Numbered from the stretch's first letter, positions 35,304-47,776 are shown. The stretch is 64,000 nt of DNA from Pseudoscleropodium purum (GCA_963969395.1 OZ017799.1:13704501-13768500), one strand, 5' to 3'. The notes: generated by a model not told the origin, from the sequence alone. Program-made: numbers and translations.

Positions 35304-35456
35304 CATGGTTGTCACATTGGACAGATTACTATTCATTTCACGTCCTACAGGACAAGTTACTATTCATCAGATGTACGTCTTACGTACATCTGATGAATAG
35401 TAACTTGTCCTGTAGGACGTGAAATGAATAGTAATCTGTCCAATGTGACAACCATG
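35304..35456. mobile_element. Perfect palindromic hAT-like MITE
   Basis: 153 bp made of two exactly complementary 75-base arms around a 3-base centre (CTT). Arms start CATGGTTGTCACATTGGACA. Perfect 8-bp duplication AGAATCTC (35296-35303, 35457-35464). A transcript would fold into a long perfect hairpin. Confidence 0.95.
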
Positions 35457-35464
35457 AGAATCTC

Positions 35465-36183
35465 TTGGTACAAAAGATAAAATTATTCTAGCAATAATGT
35501 CAATTGTTAATAACTTTCAAAATATCAATTTTATAATATTTGCTTTAAAATAAGGAAATGAAAAAAATATGCATTTTTGTTTATTTTTTCATTTTATAAG
35601 AACTTCAATTTTTCTTTAAATCAAGGATTATTGCAATAGCAATTGACAAGAACTCAAGCTCTATAAGTTAGAATCTAAATTATGCAATATTTTTTGTTGT
35701 ATATGAATATATTTAAATCTAATTTTTCTGATTTAATATAAAAATAATGATCTCTCATTCCTTCAGTTTTGGTAAAATCTCAGATTATTAAAATATGTAT
35801 TATAATTGATACAATTCTCATTACTAATTATGCTCACAAATTTTTTATTTTCCAATAAATACTCTTGAAACATCAACATCTATAAAAAAAAGAAAACGAA
35901 TTTAATTTCACATGAATAAAAATGTCATCATAAATGATATGATTGAGTTTATACTATTTAGCATATGGAAATCATTAAAATTAAAGTTTATTGATAAGGG
36001 TCTTGAGAATTTCCCGATTGTTTCACAACACAAAATCTTATATGATAAAAATATAAAATATAAAATTGTGTCTATTTTGAAAGGTCAAATTGAATTTAAA
36101 AACAATATTTGACTAAGTATAGAATTGATCCTTGACTACTTTATAATAAACTAATTAAGAAATAGTCCAAATTTTCCAAATTG
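35465..36183. other. AT-rich non-coding stretch
   Basis: Nothing recognised; a 66-codon open frame at 35912-36112 is Ile/Lys/Asn-rich and probably chance. Confidence 0.5.
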
Positions 36184-36745
36184 TGAATATATGGCGAATT
36201 TCATTAAGGTGGCAGTATTCTATGTGCCATTTCAAACTATATGGTTTGAAATGGAAAAAGTGACATCTAAGATATGTATAGATTATAGACATCTAGGATA
36301 GTTATAGATTTCAGACCACATGATCTACAAATCTAGGATTGCTATAGATTTAGATATCTAAAATTAATATACATTTTGACATCAAGGAGACCGGAGCTGG
36401 TATAGATTTTAGATTGCAAAGTCTAAATATGGTGAATTCCATTTAAATGGCAACATTCCATTAAAATGGCAGAAAAATAGCCTCTAGAGGATGAAAATCT
36501 CAATAGAAATGGCATTGGTTTTGCCGAAAATCCATCCACTCATGTTTGGCACAACAGTTTGTCCCACGACACAATTGCTATTCAATGCCTACATAGTACA
36601 CCAAGAAACCACATCAATGCTCCTTCATGTACAAATGGCATATGAAATGCCACTGTTTTAACGGAATTTGCCATAAATTGTTAAAAGTTCAAAGTATTGC
36701 ACATGATGGAATGGTGCCATTTTAATGAAATTAGCCATAGATTCA
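36184..36745. mobile_element. Nested ATGGC-type inverted-repeat elements
   Basis: Outer arms: TATGGCGAATTTCATTAAGG near 36189 and, inverted, TTTTAATGAAATTAGCCATA near 36720. Inner arms: TATGGTGAATTCCATTTAAA near 36428 and, inverted, TTTTAACGGAATTTGCCATA near 36655-36677. The two pairs share one terminal consensus, so a second copy probably inserted in or duplicated within the first. Confidence 0.55.
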
Positions 36746-38164
36746 TTATAAATAAAATGCAATTTAAAATAATAATTTAATGATGAATCTCAAACAATAG
36801 TTATAAAATCTGATTCATATTGTTGATCATATCCATTTGGTTAGATAAACTAATATTTAAACCAATGTTTTCAAAAAAATTTGAAGCCAAATATTGTAAA
36901 TTCCTTCTAAAATCAATTTTATATGGTATATTTATGCTTTTTAAAAGAATATTTTTCTTTTAAATTGAAAATGTTGAGTTCTAATCATAATGATTTTAGA
37001 AGACTTTCATTTCACTTTTTATTCAAGTCATTATAAAAAGGTCATTTTTTGAACTAAAAAAGATATTTTTTGAATGCAAACCTACCAATCCATTTGAATT
37101 ATAGAATATTTTCAAAGAAGAGTCTTCAAAATCTATACTATTTAAATGTTAATGAACTAGTTGTACATAAGAATCTTTAAAATAAATGAATGAAAAATGC
37201 ATTTATATGTGCTTGGGAAGTACTTATATTCATTTGTTGTTCAAAATTTGAACATCTCGTCTTGAAGGTATTCAAAACCAAAGTGAAAGTCATAGAATGG
37301 TTTATTATAAGATTTAGTTAGGCTAGTTGACCTCATTTTTTCTATCATCAATAGCCATTGCCTTCTATCATATATTAGTACCTTCAATGAATTTTTGTAC
37401 TATTGATACTAACTTTTGAGTTTATTTATTTTCTTTAATATTTATTAAATTTCCAACACCAAAAAATGATGGAGTTTTGTTCATTTAAAAATATATAAAT
37501 TGTGGGAATTTGAAACAACAAGCCTAGTGGGGAAAAACAAACAAATTATATAAATAATAGTCTATTCAAGCTAAATTTAGAAAATTTTCAAAAAATCTTG
37601 AAGTAAATTGTTCAACAGTCCAAATATTACTTTGATTCAATGGACATTCTACCAAACCATGCCATTTCTTAAATGAATTTAGGAGTTTGAAGACTTTAAA
37701 TTCATTAATAATTGTACACTAGAAGAGAAAAGGGTGTTGTAAGTGAATTTTTAAGTATAGTTCTAAATATAAGATTATAAATAACAAGATTTTTAGTAGA
37801 ACTACTAGAAATAAAAGTCTCTATTGTGCTATTTTTTTATTTGTCCTACCGTAGCCTTTGATTGGCTTGTTTGAAAAGTGTCTCTTATGTGACAGTTGCC
37901 ATATGGAAACCAATTATTGGACAAATTTTTGAATGAATTATTATTTTATTTTTATTGGCTTAACTAAAGTAACAAAAAAATCAACATTTTTTTGTTAGAT
38001 ATTGTCCAAGACAATGCAACCAAGGATATAAACAACATGAACACTTTTTTAGGATACCATAGCATATGGAATGTATATATTTAAATTAGATGGATATGGA
38101 TATAGTATACAAAAGTCATAGATTATAAATCTTAATTGAAATTTCAATTTATAATTTGAATACT
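36746..38164. other. AT-rich non-coding stretch
   Basis: No gene; carries the CACTA-like end at 37717. Confidence 0.5.
37717..37830 (+). mobile_element. CACTA-type terminus, single end, second copy
   Basis: CACTAGAAGAGAAAAGGGTG, then TTTTTAAGTATAGTTCTAAA, parallels 20884-20995. No partner end identified. Confidence 0.45.
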
Positions 38165-38172
38165 CTTGTGGA

Positions 38173-38842
38173 CAGGGTTGATAGGACAGTCGAACGTCCG
38201 GACGCGGACGCTGTATCCGCAACATCCGCTGACATTCGCGGTCAACGTCCACTGGGACCGCCCGTCTACCTTCCGACGGCGGGAGGGACACTGCATCTGC
38301 TGGCGTCCGTGTCGTGTAAAAAAAGATCGATAACCACAACAGATCGAGAGTCTCAATCAACATCAAACAAACGAGAAACATAGTCAAACACAACTATGCT
38401 AAGTACACCCTCGAGGAGTATGTTGCAAATCACAAGAGTAGTCAAGCGGCTCGCACTCCACAAAGGGAGAATCAATGAGTGTAAGAAATATGAGAGAATG
38501 CAGAGCCTTCACTAATGACAAACAATCACTTACAAGCAACGGTAATCACTAACACTCTCTAACTCACTCACAAAGCTTGACTTGACAAAGACGTCAAGTC
38601 AAGCACGTGTGCACCACTATACGCACACACATATAAAACCCTAACAGATTAAACTCATCCGTAGGATGAATGAGGTGTGCCGGCCGCACGTCCCACACAC
38701 ACATAGTTTAGCAACAACTAACCTACGCTAAAACACTATGATGTGAAGAGGCCCCCGACGCCACATCCCGTAACATCCGTGAGGACGGACGTCCAGGTTA
38801 CGGATGCTATTTTGGGGCGGACGTACTGATTTGTCAACCCTG
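38173..38842. mobile_element. hAT-like MITE, GC-rich family, copy 4, with nested insertion
   Basis: Termini CAGGGTTGAT and GTCAACCCTG; flanks CTTGTGGA and CTTATAGA match at 6 of 8, the differences being G/A transitions. Family sequence is interrupted by a foreign 466-bp insert at 38310-38775; without it the MITE is about 200 bp. Confidence 0.85.
38310..38775. mobile_element. Solo-LTR-like insertion inside a MITE
   Basis: 466 bp beginning TGTCGTGTAAAA and ending CCCGTAACA, that is TG...CA on either strand. It is flanked by TCCG (38306-38309 and 38776-38779). The repeated GTCAAG-type phrases and TATATAAAA-like box near 38634 fit an LTR. Orientation and family unknown; no internal retrotransposon genes. 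Confidence 0.6.
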
Positions 38843-39872
38843 CTTATAGATGGTAGAATTTAAAATAATCATATTTTAAAATGATCCCATATTCTTGTAT
38901 AATGTTCTATTGAAAAATACACACATGTAAAAGATTCCATACCAAAGGGATTAGCCAAAAAAATGAAAAAAAATTAGGCTTTGAAAGAGACATTTGAAAA
39001 TATATATTATTTTAGATTATAAAAAAGTTCCTAAATCACAATTGCAATACATTAGTGATACATAAAACATCAATTTGGACCACTTATCATATCTATATAC
39101 TCTAAAGTACCTTTTTTCCTTTGCAAAAGTTTTTATATACAAATTACCAAGCTTAAATACATGGTATTGACATTGTGACAGTCTATAATAATCCATACAA
39201 AAAATCCCTCCATATTTAATGTGAATGATTTTTAAACATTAATTACATGGTTGCTTAAGCAACTAAATATAGAATAAAGTATATGACTTTTTTTATTTAT
39301 TGAGAATTACATTGTTTATTATACGCAATAAGGCTTGCAATAAGAAAAAGGCTCTAAAAACGTCTTTGTGACAAGGATTTTGGTCCACTCAACCATGCAT
39401 TCACCGTTGTCACAATGGCAACAAATTAGACCAATTGCGGGTCATAAAATGAAGTATTTTGACCTAAAATTTCTACTCTTGTTACTACACTTTTTTTTTC
39501 AAAAATAATTTAATTTATGTCAAATGTGACCTTTTCAAAGGATATTGTGTTCTGCTAGATACCTAAAGAACTTATCAAAGCATTTAAAAATTGGGGTTTC
39601 CACTTAAAGAGCCATCAATAAGACAATTTTGTTTAGTGAAGAGGTTTTCTTTTCAAAGATGCCAAAAGGACCCCTATGGTAGAACCACCTATAATCAACC
39701 ACTTTAGGGATTCCACATATGTTTTACAATAGTAGAAGGCAATGTAAATTTTCACAACTTGAATAGTTCCAACTTTGAAAAGGAGGAAAAACACATTCTA
39801 CACTTTGGTTAGAAATTTGTTTTGGCCTTGGTTACAACTATTTTCAGCCATTTAGGTTGGATATGGATCCCT
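38843..39872. other. AT-rich non-coding stretch
   Basis: No gene. Carries the left arm of an inverted repeat (about 39676-39704) that reappears at 41617-41645 beyond the CACTA element. Confidence 0.5.
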
Positions 39873-40139
39873 CACTACTAGAAAATGAGCATTTTATGAT
39901 TGCAAAATATGACAGCAATGAGTCATAAAATCAAAAAATGTAATTCAAGCAAAAAATACTGTAGATGACTTGCAACATGACTAGGTTGAGTCATTTACTT
40001 TCAATCATATGACTAGGCACTCATATGGATTTGGGGTAGAACAAACCATTTTTAAATGTATTTTGCCAACATGGCATATATGTTGACTATCCTTGGAGGT
40101 TTGACTTTTTCATGAACTACTCAGGCAAAATAAAAAAAA

Positions 40140-40390
40140 TCCTAAGTAGAATATGATTCACCGTAGTCATATTTTCGCTGATGTAGAATATGACTATAAT
40201 GAATCATATTTTAAGCGATATGGAATATGACTATGGTGAATTATATTTTAAGTCATATTTTGAGTGATATGAAATATGACTACAACGAGTCATATTTTGA
40301 GTGATATGGGATATGATTGTACTACTATAGTGAGTCATATTTTGGTTGATGTAGTATATAATTATAGTGAGTCATTTTTTTGTTTAAATT
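40140..40390 (+). repeat. Subterminal tandem repeats of the CACTA element
   Basis: About six diverged units of roughly 38 bases with the core AATATGACTA...GAGTCATATTTT. Related phrases recur near both ends (39910 and 41340-41580). CACTA transposases bind subterminal repeats, so these are candidate binding sites. Confidence 0.75.
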
Positions 40391-40429
40391 AGTACTGAAA
40401 GATAGTAAAAAGTGAAAGCTAAGATATAA

Positions 40430-41130
40430 CAAGAGGCAACAAAAAAAAACTAAAAATCAATAAGAAGCAAGAATAAGACAAGTTTAAATGCAATAAAAGA
40501 TAATAAGAGGCAAGAAATAACAAACAATAGAAAATAATATCTAAAAGACAACAATTAAGTAAGAGTTAAGATCCAACTTGAGGCAACAATCTTGAAACAA
40601 CCTTGAAGTAACAATTTGAAGCAATAATTAAGAGACAACACCTAAAAAACAATAACAAACTAGCAACAACTTTGAAGCAACAACAAAGTAACAACAACTA
40701 AAAAGCAATAGCAAACCAAGAACAACTAAAAATAAGAAAATAAGAAACAACAATAAATTAGCAACAACTATAAAGCAACAACAAACTAGCAACAACTATG
40801 AAACAACAACAAACTAACAACAACTAAGATCTAAGAAGCAACAACAGATTAGTAACAACTAAGAAACAACTAGAACCTCAATAACTAAACAACAACTAAA
40901 ACACAACAATACAACAATTAAAACTTCAAAAAACAAGAGGAAGAAGAAACAAGAGTTAGAAAGCAACAACTAAATAACAACAATTAAAACACAACAACAC
41001 AACAATTAAAACTTCAAAAAACAAGAGCAAGAAGAAACTAGAGTTAAAAAGCAACAACTAAACAACAATTAGAACTTCAAAAAACAAAAGGAAGAAGAAA
41101 AAACAAGAGTTAAAAAGCAACAATAAACAA
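40430..41130 (+). repeat. CAA-rich low-complexity repeat
   Basis: AACAACAACAAACTAGCAAC-type phrases repeat irregularly, then units around AACTTCAAAAAACAAGAG-GAAG recur about three times (near 40925, 41010 and 41070). Strong A/C strand bias. Confidence 0.7.
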
Positions 41131-41618
41131 AAAAGATGAAACAAATGAAGTAGTGGCTAGGGTTTCAAAACCCTAAAAAATGATGGCTAGGATTTCAAGA
41201 TCCCTGAAAGACAATGGCTAGGATTTTACGATTTTGAGCAATAATTTATTTATATTTTTTTAGGTTGCCCAAATGTTTAGGAGGCTACTGAAAATAAAAC
41301 TTCAAAAAAAATGTAAACTTACAAAAATGTGACTATAGAATATGACTGCATGTAGTCATATATGCAAAAATATGATTGACAATATGATTGGTGTTCCCAT
41401 AATACGTTCCATACTGTTTCCTACAAAATGTTAGTTGTTCTCAATGGATGTATATTATACGCTTGTAGTGTAGAAAGGCAAAATATGACTACCAATCATA
41501 CTTTGTAGTTATATTTTTCCACAAAGTTTAGGACTCCTTGAATATGATTGCAAGTAATCGCCAGTCATCCCTAGTCATATTTTGGCAATCATGAAGTGCT
41601 CATTTCCTAGTGGTGCCT

Positions 41619-43639
41619 GGTTGATAATAGGTGGTTCTACCATACTTCATAGGTACACAATGTTATGGAACTAAAGCTTTTGCTTGTATCAAAATAAATC
41701 AATAATATTAGCAAATCACAAAACCCAATTTATAGTAGCTTTTTATTAAATTTATCAACCATAATTCTCAACATTGTGCAAGGCGATTCCTACCTCTTTT
41801 TATTACACTGTGACAAATTGTCAAAATGTGATCAATTGTTAATGTAAATTGATGTAAATAAATGTTTATCCCCCCTCCCCTATTTATAATTTTCAAGTGG
41901 CCTCTATGCAACATTCAATATGTGATATGTCAAGTATATTTCAAATATGTAGCCATAGTCGTAGCTATATTTCAATATATATCCATATATTAGTATCATA
42001 TTCATATCATATCAATAGCTGTATTCAGTGTTTTTGGAGATCTATGGCATTAGAGTTAGTGGAGATTTTTTTTAACACGTATCAATGGCTCTCATTTTTT
42101 TCCAAAGGAGGTGTGTGTTAATTAATTGCATAGGTGTGTTTCATCATTTTTGGGCTCATTGTCATTGTCATTGTAGGATTGTTTCAATCACCATGGTTTC
42201 TTGATTTTTCAAAATGATTCTTTGAGGGGCCCCTTACCTCTAGGAAATACTTCTAGTATCTTGTAGTTTAACTTTACAATAGGACATTGATGTTGACTAG
42301 ACTAGAATATTATAGATTATTGACCTCATGCATGAGACTCTATGTTAAGGCCAAATTTCGCATATATTAAGTCATTTTTGTATTAAAAAAATTGCCAAAT
42401 GTCATCTTGTGAATGGTGTGAGGTGATGTGGACCCTTAGGAATTTGATGTGGAAACTCAATTTCATCACTTGAGTGCCAAATCAGGTCTTTACATAGGGT
42501 CATCAATATATTTTCAATAATAATTATGAGTAAGTAGCTAGTATTAGACAATATTTCAATTATCTGAAAAATGATTATTTGAATCAAATTTTAGGAATGC
42601 TAGTTAGAAAAGTAGGATTACTATTCCTTAGTTTGAAGTGCAAAAGCCAAATGTTTTATTTACAATAGAGTTTTTTAGGGTGTTTTTTGAATAGATAATG
42701 GATAGATGACTTTATTTACCAATTTGGCAAGGGCCCCTTTAGCATCCTATAGTGAATATAATCATCTTATCAATGGCACCTCAACCAACCTCAATTTTGG
42801 AATTAATCCCTAATGACTCAAGTGACCATTTTTTAGTTGTTGCCTCCTTTTTTTTTGAGTTTTCTATTTTCAAATTTTGAGCTTCATAAAACATAAAACA
42901 TAAAAACATTTTAGCATATAGACTACATTATAAGTCCAATGGCGGTAGTTTTATCAAATTCCAAGTTAAACTCTACCTTGTAGAATTTTTTAAGTAGAGT
43001 GGTGTAGTATCGTGATAATCAATCATTTACAAAATTGGATTTTTGATGCTAAGAGTCTAAGCCTAGACTTCAAAAAGAATTTTTCAAAAATATAAAATAC
43101 TAAAAATAGAAACTTGGTTAAGTTTTATTTAACTTTAGAATATTATTGACACTAGAATTTGGTGCCTTAGACATTTACGGGTTAAAATGATTGTATTTTT
43201 ACATAAAAAGCTACAAGAGGAATATTTCAAATACTCTATGATTATTGTAAATTCATCCATGCAATTTTTTAACCTCTAAAGTTTTTTGACTATATTTCAT
43301 TGAATTGCTCCAAAACTGCCATTTTTAGGACAAGTACCAAAAGACTTAAAAAAACATTTTTGAGCATATACAACTATAAGACCATATAGTACACTGATTT
43401 GAGAAGGTATAAAAAAATTCAGAAATTTCCATAGCATAGATTGCAAGATATTAGCATTTGAATTAACAAAAATTCTTTTTTTGACCCTGCAAAAAACTAG
43501 GCAGCTATATTTCTCAAGGTTAGAGTCGTATGAAAAAAAATGTCAAAATGGTTGAAAATCCTTGGATTCATTCTTCAAGGCAAGTTAACTACATGCTTGA
43601 AAATTTTCAAATCATTTGGAATTGTACAACATATAGAAA
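41619..43639. other. AT-rich non-coding stretch
   Basis: No gene seen; short frames only. Confidence 0.5.
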
Positions 43640-44215
43640 AAAAATAGTAAGTAGAAAGAAGTAGAAAATGAATCAAATTACTAAATTGTTAATAATTTAG
43701 TTATGGAATTGAAAAATACCAATCCTAGTGGTTTCAATTTTGTAATAAAAAATCTACATCCTATGGTTTTATTTTTTTCAAAAAATATTGAAAATTGAGT
43801 TAAATAAACAGCTCGAGAGTTTATTTTCGAGAAGATAATTCATAACTACCTACAAACTAAAAATCCTCATAACTTTTGATTGATTAATCAAAATAGAATG
43901 ATTCAAAGTTTTCCACATATATATAAATATAAAAAACCAATTTCAAAATTTTATTTCTAAAAAGAGTGATTTTTTAAATTTGTGGGCTAGATTGCCTACA
44001 CGGAAAAAAACTACAAATCATATAATAACTTTTTAATTGTGCAGTCAATAGTTATGAAAATTGTTGGGCCTTAAAGAAAACCTTGTTTCTAAGTTGGGTG
44101 AAAATTTCAGAAAAAAAGAAGTAAGAACTCCATTTCTAATGAGCTACCTAAAATTGCTATGTTGCCAAAAAAACGCAGCTTGATCCTTTAACGGTTAAGT
44201 AGGGCTATTTTACAC
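43640..44215 (+). repeat. Old dispersed repeat, copy 3
   Basis: AGTAAGTAGAAAGAAGTAGA, ACAAACTAAAAATCCTCATA, GAATGATTCAAAGTTTTCCA and CTATGTTGCCAAAAA match copy 4 at 52325-52885 closely and copy 1 less well. Confidence 0.65.
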
Positions 44216-45069
44216 GTGGTATTTAAGTCCTTAGTACTTCACTATACCTTGTAATACATATATATGTGAGTTGAAACATTTTATTATGGAGGCTATTTAA
44301 CTATTATTTCACAATAGATATATCCCTATTTATTTTCTACTTCTACTTTATATGCAATTTTAGGAGTGATCAATACAAAATGTATACTCTAACTATAGTT
44401 GAATACAAACCACACAAACCACACATATACAAACATCATATATCCAAAAGTTTATGCAAATGAATCATACATGTATTATAAAGAATAAAAAATTGAAAAC
44501 CCTACAAGCATTATATTGGCTAAACTTGACTTACTTATTTATAAATTTAGTAGTTTTAGGTCCCAAAATCTTACAAAATATACCAACAAATATAGTGGTT
44601 TCAAAGTTTAAGATTCAAGATATAGTACAAAGATAGTTCTTACCTAAAAAAAACTTGATTATATACATATATAGCCCCAAATAAGATGTTCTTCGTTATT
44701 TTCTATAGTTGCATATAGAAAATAGAAGATCTTCATACATGTTCTTCTCCTCTCATTTAGACTACCTCTTATATACATTTACTAATTATATACTATAAAT
44801 AAATATTATGTACTATATAGTAATTTACTACAATACACTTCAAAGAATTGATGCTACAATAACTTAAATATTTTTTAAATTATTAGCTTCAACATTTCAA
44901 ACATACCCTATATAGTATATATGTTAGTCTGACATTGTTTCTAAGGTAACAACTAGTGAAGTATCTCAAATTTAAGTGCCCAATTTTTTCCTTGCCCTTA
45001 CCTTTCTTCACAAATTTTCTGCTCCTTTTACTACATAAATATTGTGAACTTAGTAAATTTTTCAATTTT
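44216..45069. other. AT-rich non-coding stretch
   Basis: Nothing recognised; many TATATA-type microsatellite-like words. Confidence 0.5.
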
Positions 45070-47776
45070 GACTATTTGTCTTTAGTAATGTAAAAGTGAG
45101 TCAATTACTACTTGTTTTTAGGAAGTAAAAGGGAGATGAATGAGAAAAAGACAATTAGACGAAGGATATTAAAAGTTGTATCTAGGTTGATAGGAAGAGT
45201 GACAAATTGTCATGGTATTGGTTGATACTTAAGTTAGGCACTTTTTTAGTAGTTGAAGATAGACAATTTGTCGTTTTTCTCTCCCTCTTTTACTCTCTCT
45301 CTCGGTCTATCTCTCTTAGGTGTCTTGAATGTCAAACTACCTTGTAAATTTGTGAACTCCTTCAATTCTATAATATGAATTGTCTTTTGAACTAATTGTC
45401 TAAGCACAACAACACATTTGTGTAAGATTGTTGATCTAGTGATTGGATCTATTTGGGTTGAAATTGTAGTAGTCATCGAGTAATTAGATTTTGCAGTTTG
45501 TGTATTATAGACAATTTGTAAAGTTGATCTTCTTGCCTGTGTTGTTGTGCATTGCTGTGATCCAGAGATTGGACAACTAGTTTGAATCTATTGAATTTTG
45601 TGTGTGTGACAAATTGTCTTTGCATTTGTGAGATTATCCAGTGATTGAATTTGTACAATTGATGTTTGTAACAATTTGACAAGTTGATTTTGAATCTATT
45701 TCCTCTTTGTGTGTAGGTGTGTTTGAGTTAGTGATTGGTTGTGATGAATTGTTGGTGTTTGTTTGTAATCGGATGATCAGTTGGGTAGCTTGACTGAATG
45801 ATTTGCATTTACTGTTGCTTGACTAATTATCATGTATATTGTATTGAATGTGTGATCATTTGTATTGTGATTCTTTGTTGAGTTCTATAAGTTCATTTAC
45901 AACCATCAATTAGTGAGACTTGGTGAGTTATGAAATTCAAAACAAGTTGCCAGCTGGAGTTGAAGCTTGGAGGTAAGCTCGACTAATTGTTAATCAAGAA
46001 GGTGGAGGATGCAGTGAAGCAAATAAAAAATGAAGTGAATTAGAACAACTAGTGGAGTGATTCTTGATCTGATAAGTTCTTCCATGACTAATTGTCTTTG
46101 ATAGCGTTTAACTACAAATAAATATAATTGAGTTTCTACATAGTTAATGCAAAAAACAGTTTATAAATTGAAATAGTGAGGAGTCCAATGATTGGAACTT
46201 GCATGTGGATCAAGGTTGTTATAAGTCCTATGATAGGTGAGACAAATTGTCAACAAGTTCGTAAACAACGATTGTTGAATTAAACAAATTGTCCGGTTTT
46301 TTGAAATGGAAAGAAATAATAAATAACAAATTGTTGCTTTAGCTTCAGTTAATACTGATAACATTGGACTATATATAAGATTGTTTACAATTAGACCTTG
46401 GATGTCGTTGGCTAAGATTTTGTATGGAATTAAAAGTGAATTTAAGAATCACTTAGACTAATTATTATTGTGATTTACATGTTTGTAATTGTGAATTATG
46501 TTTCTATGAAAGACTAATTGTAGTGGAATGTGCGTTCATTAAACAAGTTGCGATAGAAGGCTGAGAAAAGCAAGTTGATTGTATACAAATTGTCATAGTT
46601 AATTGAATGAATTTGTAAATGATGTATTCATTTGGGATTCCTATATGTGGGAAGTTGAAACATTCCTTTATATCCATTGGCTTCTTGTGCATTGGATTGT
46701 GTAATTTGAACAATATGTTGTTGGGAAATAATTGATTTCTAATTGTTAGTTATTGGTTTGGAAGAAGTATTGCATTGGATTATAGTCTTGGACAGATATT
46801 TTTAGGACAGACAATTTGTTAGAGATTCTAAATTGAATTGGTGAATAATTGTATTGGAAAAGTTAGAACCTGTGTGTTATTAAAAATAAGAGAATACTAC
46901 TCGCTATGGATGTGTGAATAATTGGACCAATTGTCTTTCTCGGGGATTGTGAATAGTTATTTGGAGTTACTTACAATCCATTTTTAGTTGAGTGACTACT
47001 TATCTGAATTGGATACTTAATAACAGATCACTAGGATAGTAAAGATAACTAGTCTAGCAAATGTTCATATTTAAGTGCAACCTTGGGGAATTGGTTAGTT
47101 CTCCGGTTGAGTGAATAGTACACTTTGACAAATTCTTGTGATTGTGCAGCTAATTCTTGAGCTTGGAGAATGCATTGCAATCATGTCCTGCACTTAGATA
47201 GAGACCAATTGTTGTAGGACTGGGATTGGTTTGATACTCATATAACTAGTAACTAGGCTAGTTAATTAGTGACTAGACCAATTGTCTTGGTAATGCAAAT
47301 CACTAGTAATTAAGGAATTGTATATTATTATATAAAACTATATACATTATATTTGCATTGGTCTAGAATAGATAATGCACATGACAAATTGTGGTTAGAC
47401 CTAACAAATTGTTGAAAAACTTCCTTAGAATACTAGGTAGGGTTGGGACAACATTTCATGCGTCTATAGCATTATTTAGAGGACTGGAAACTAAATCTTA
47501 CTTTAGAAATAAGAGTGTTGCATAATTGAATTATAGACAAATTGTTAAGTAAACCCCACATTATTCTAACCTACAAGTAACTTCTAGCTACAAAACATTA
47601 GATTGTTTAACCATTCCCCTTAGATTTAAAACCTATATACTATAGTCTTGGGTTTTGGGAAATAGGCAAAACTAAGACTACATATATATATAGGATATAC
47701 ACCATGAAACCAAAAAAATTATTTCAATTTAAGTGTCATTGACCAAGTGGTAGTTTTTAACCTCTAAAGGCCAATT
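45070..47776. repeat. Field of recurring palindrome GACAA-W-TTGTC
   Basis: The 11-base palindrome occurs exactly at 45201, 45262, 45608 and 46241. Copies with one or two changes lie at about 45070, 45510, 45981, 46086, 46283, 46325, 46512, 46584, 46810, 46925, 47203, 47276, 47383, 47403 and 47536, with weaker ones between. Spacing is irregular (20 to 350 bases). A second phrase, AGTGATTGGA and variants, recurs among them (about 45438, 45565, 45640, 45730, 46185). No terminal repeats or coding frame found. Similar arrays are binding-site clusters in some transposon ends; that is inference. Confidence 0.65.

Larger units (their letters stand above)
39873..41615. mobile_element. Non-autonomous CACTA (En/Spm) element
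   Basis: 1743 bp with imperfect ~38-base terminal inverted repeats: CACTACTAGAAAATGAGCAT on the left and, read inverted, CACCACTAGGAAATGAGCAC on the right. A perfect 3-bp duplication CCT (39870-39872, 41616-41618) fits the superfamily. The interior has no transposase. It has a subterminal tandem of ~38 bases built on GAGTCATATTTTGAGTGATA (about 40140-40390) and a long CAA-rich stretch (about 40430-41130). Confidence 0.93.

Noticed and set aside
38049..38393. 114-codon minus-strand frame
   Set aside because: Crosses a MITE border and the nested insert; no protein features.
40430..41130. Possible tandem array resembling CRISPR-like repeats
   Set aside because: Units are CAA-rich, irregular and without unique spacers, and sit inside a CACTA element of a plant genome.
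45246..45682. Minus-strand frames of 69-76 codons within the palindrome field
   Set aside because: Short, low complexity, with no domain or splice context; the repeated DNA motif explains the repeated peptide words.
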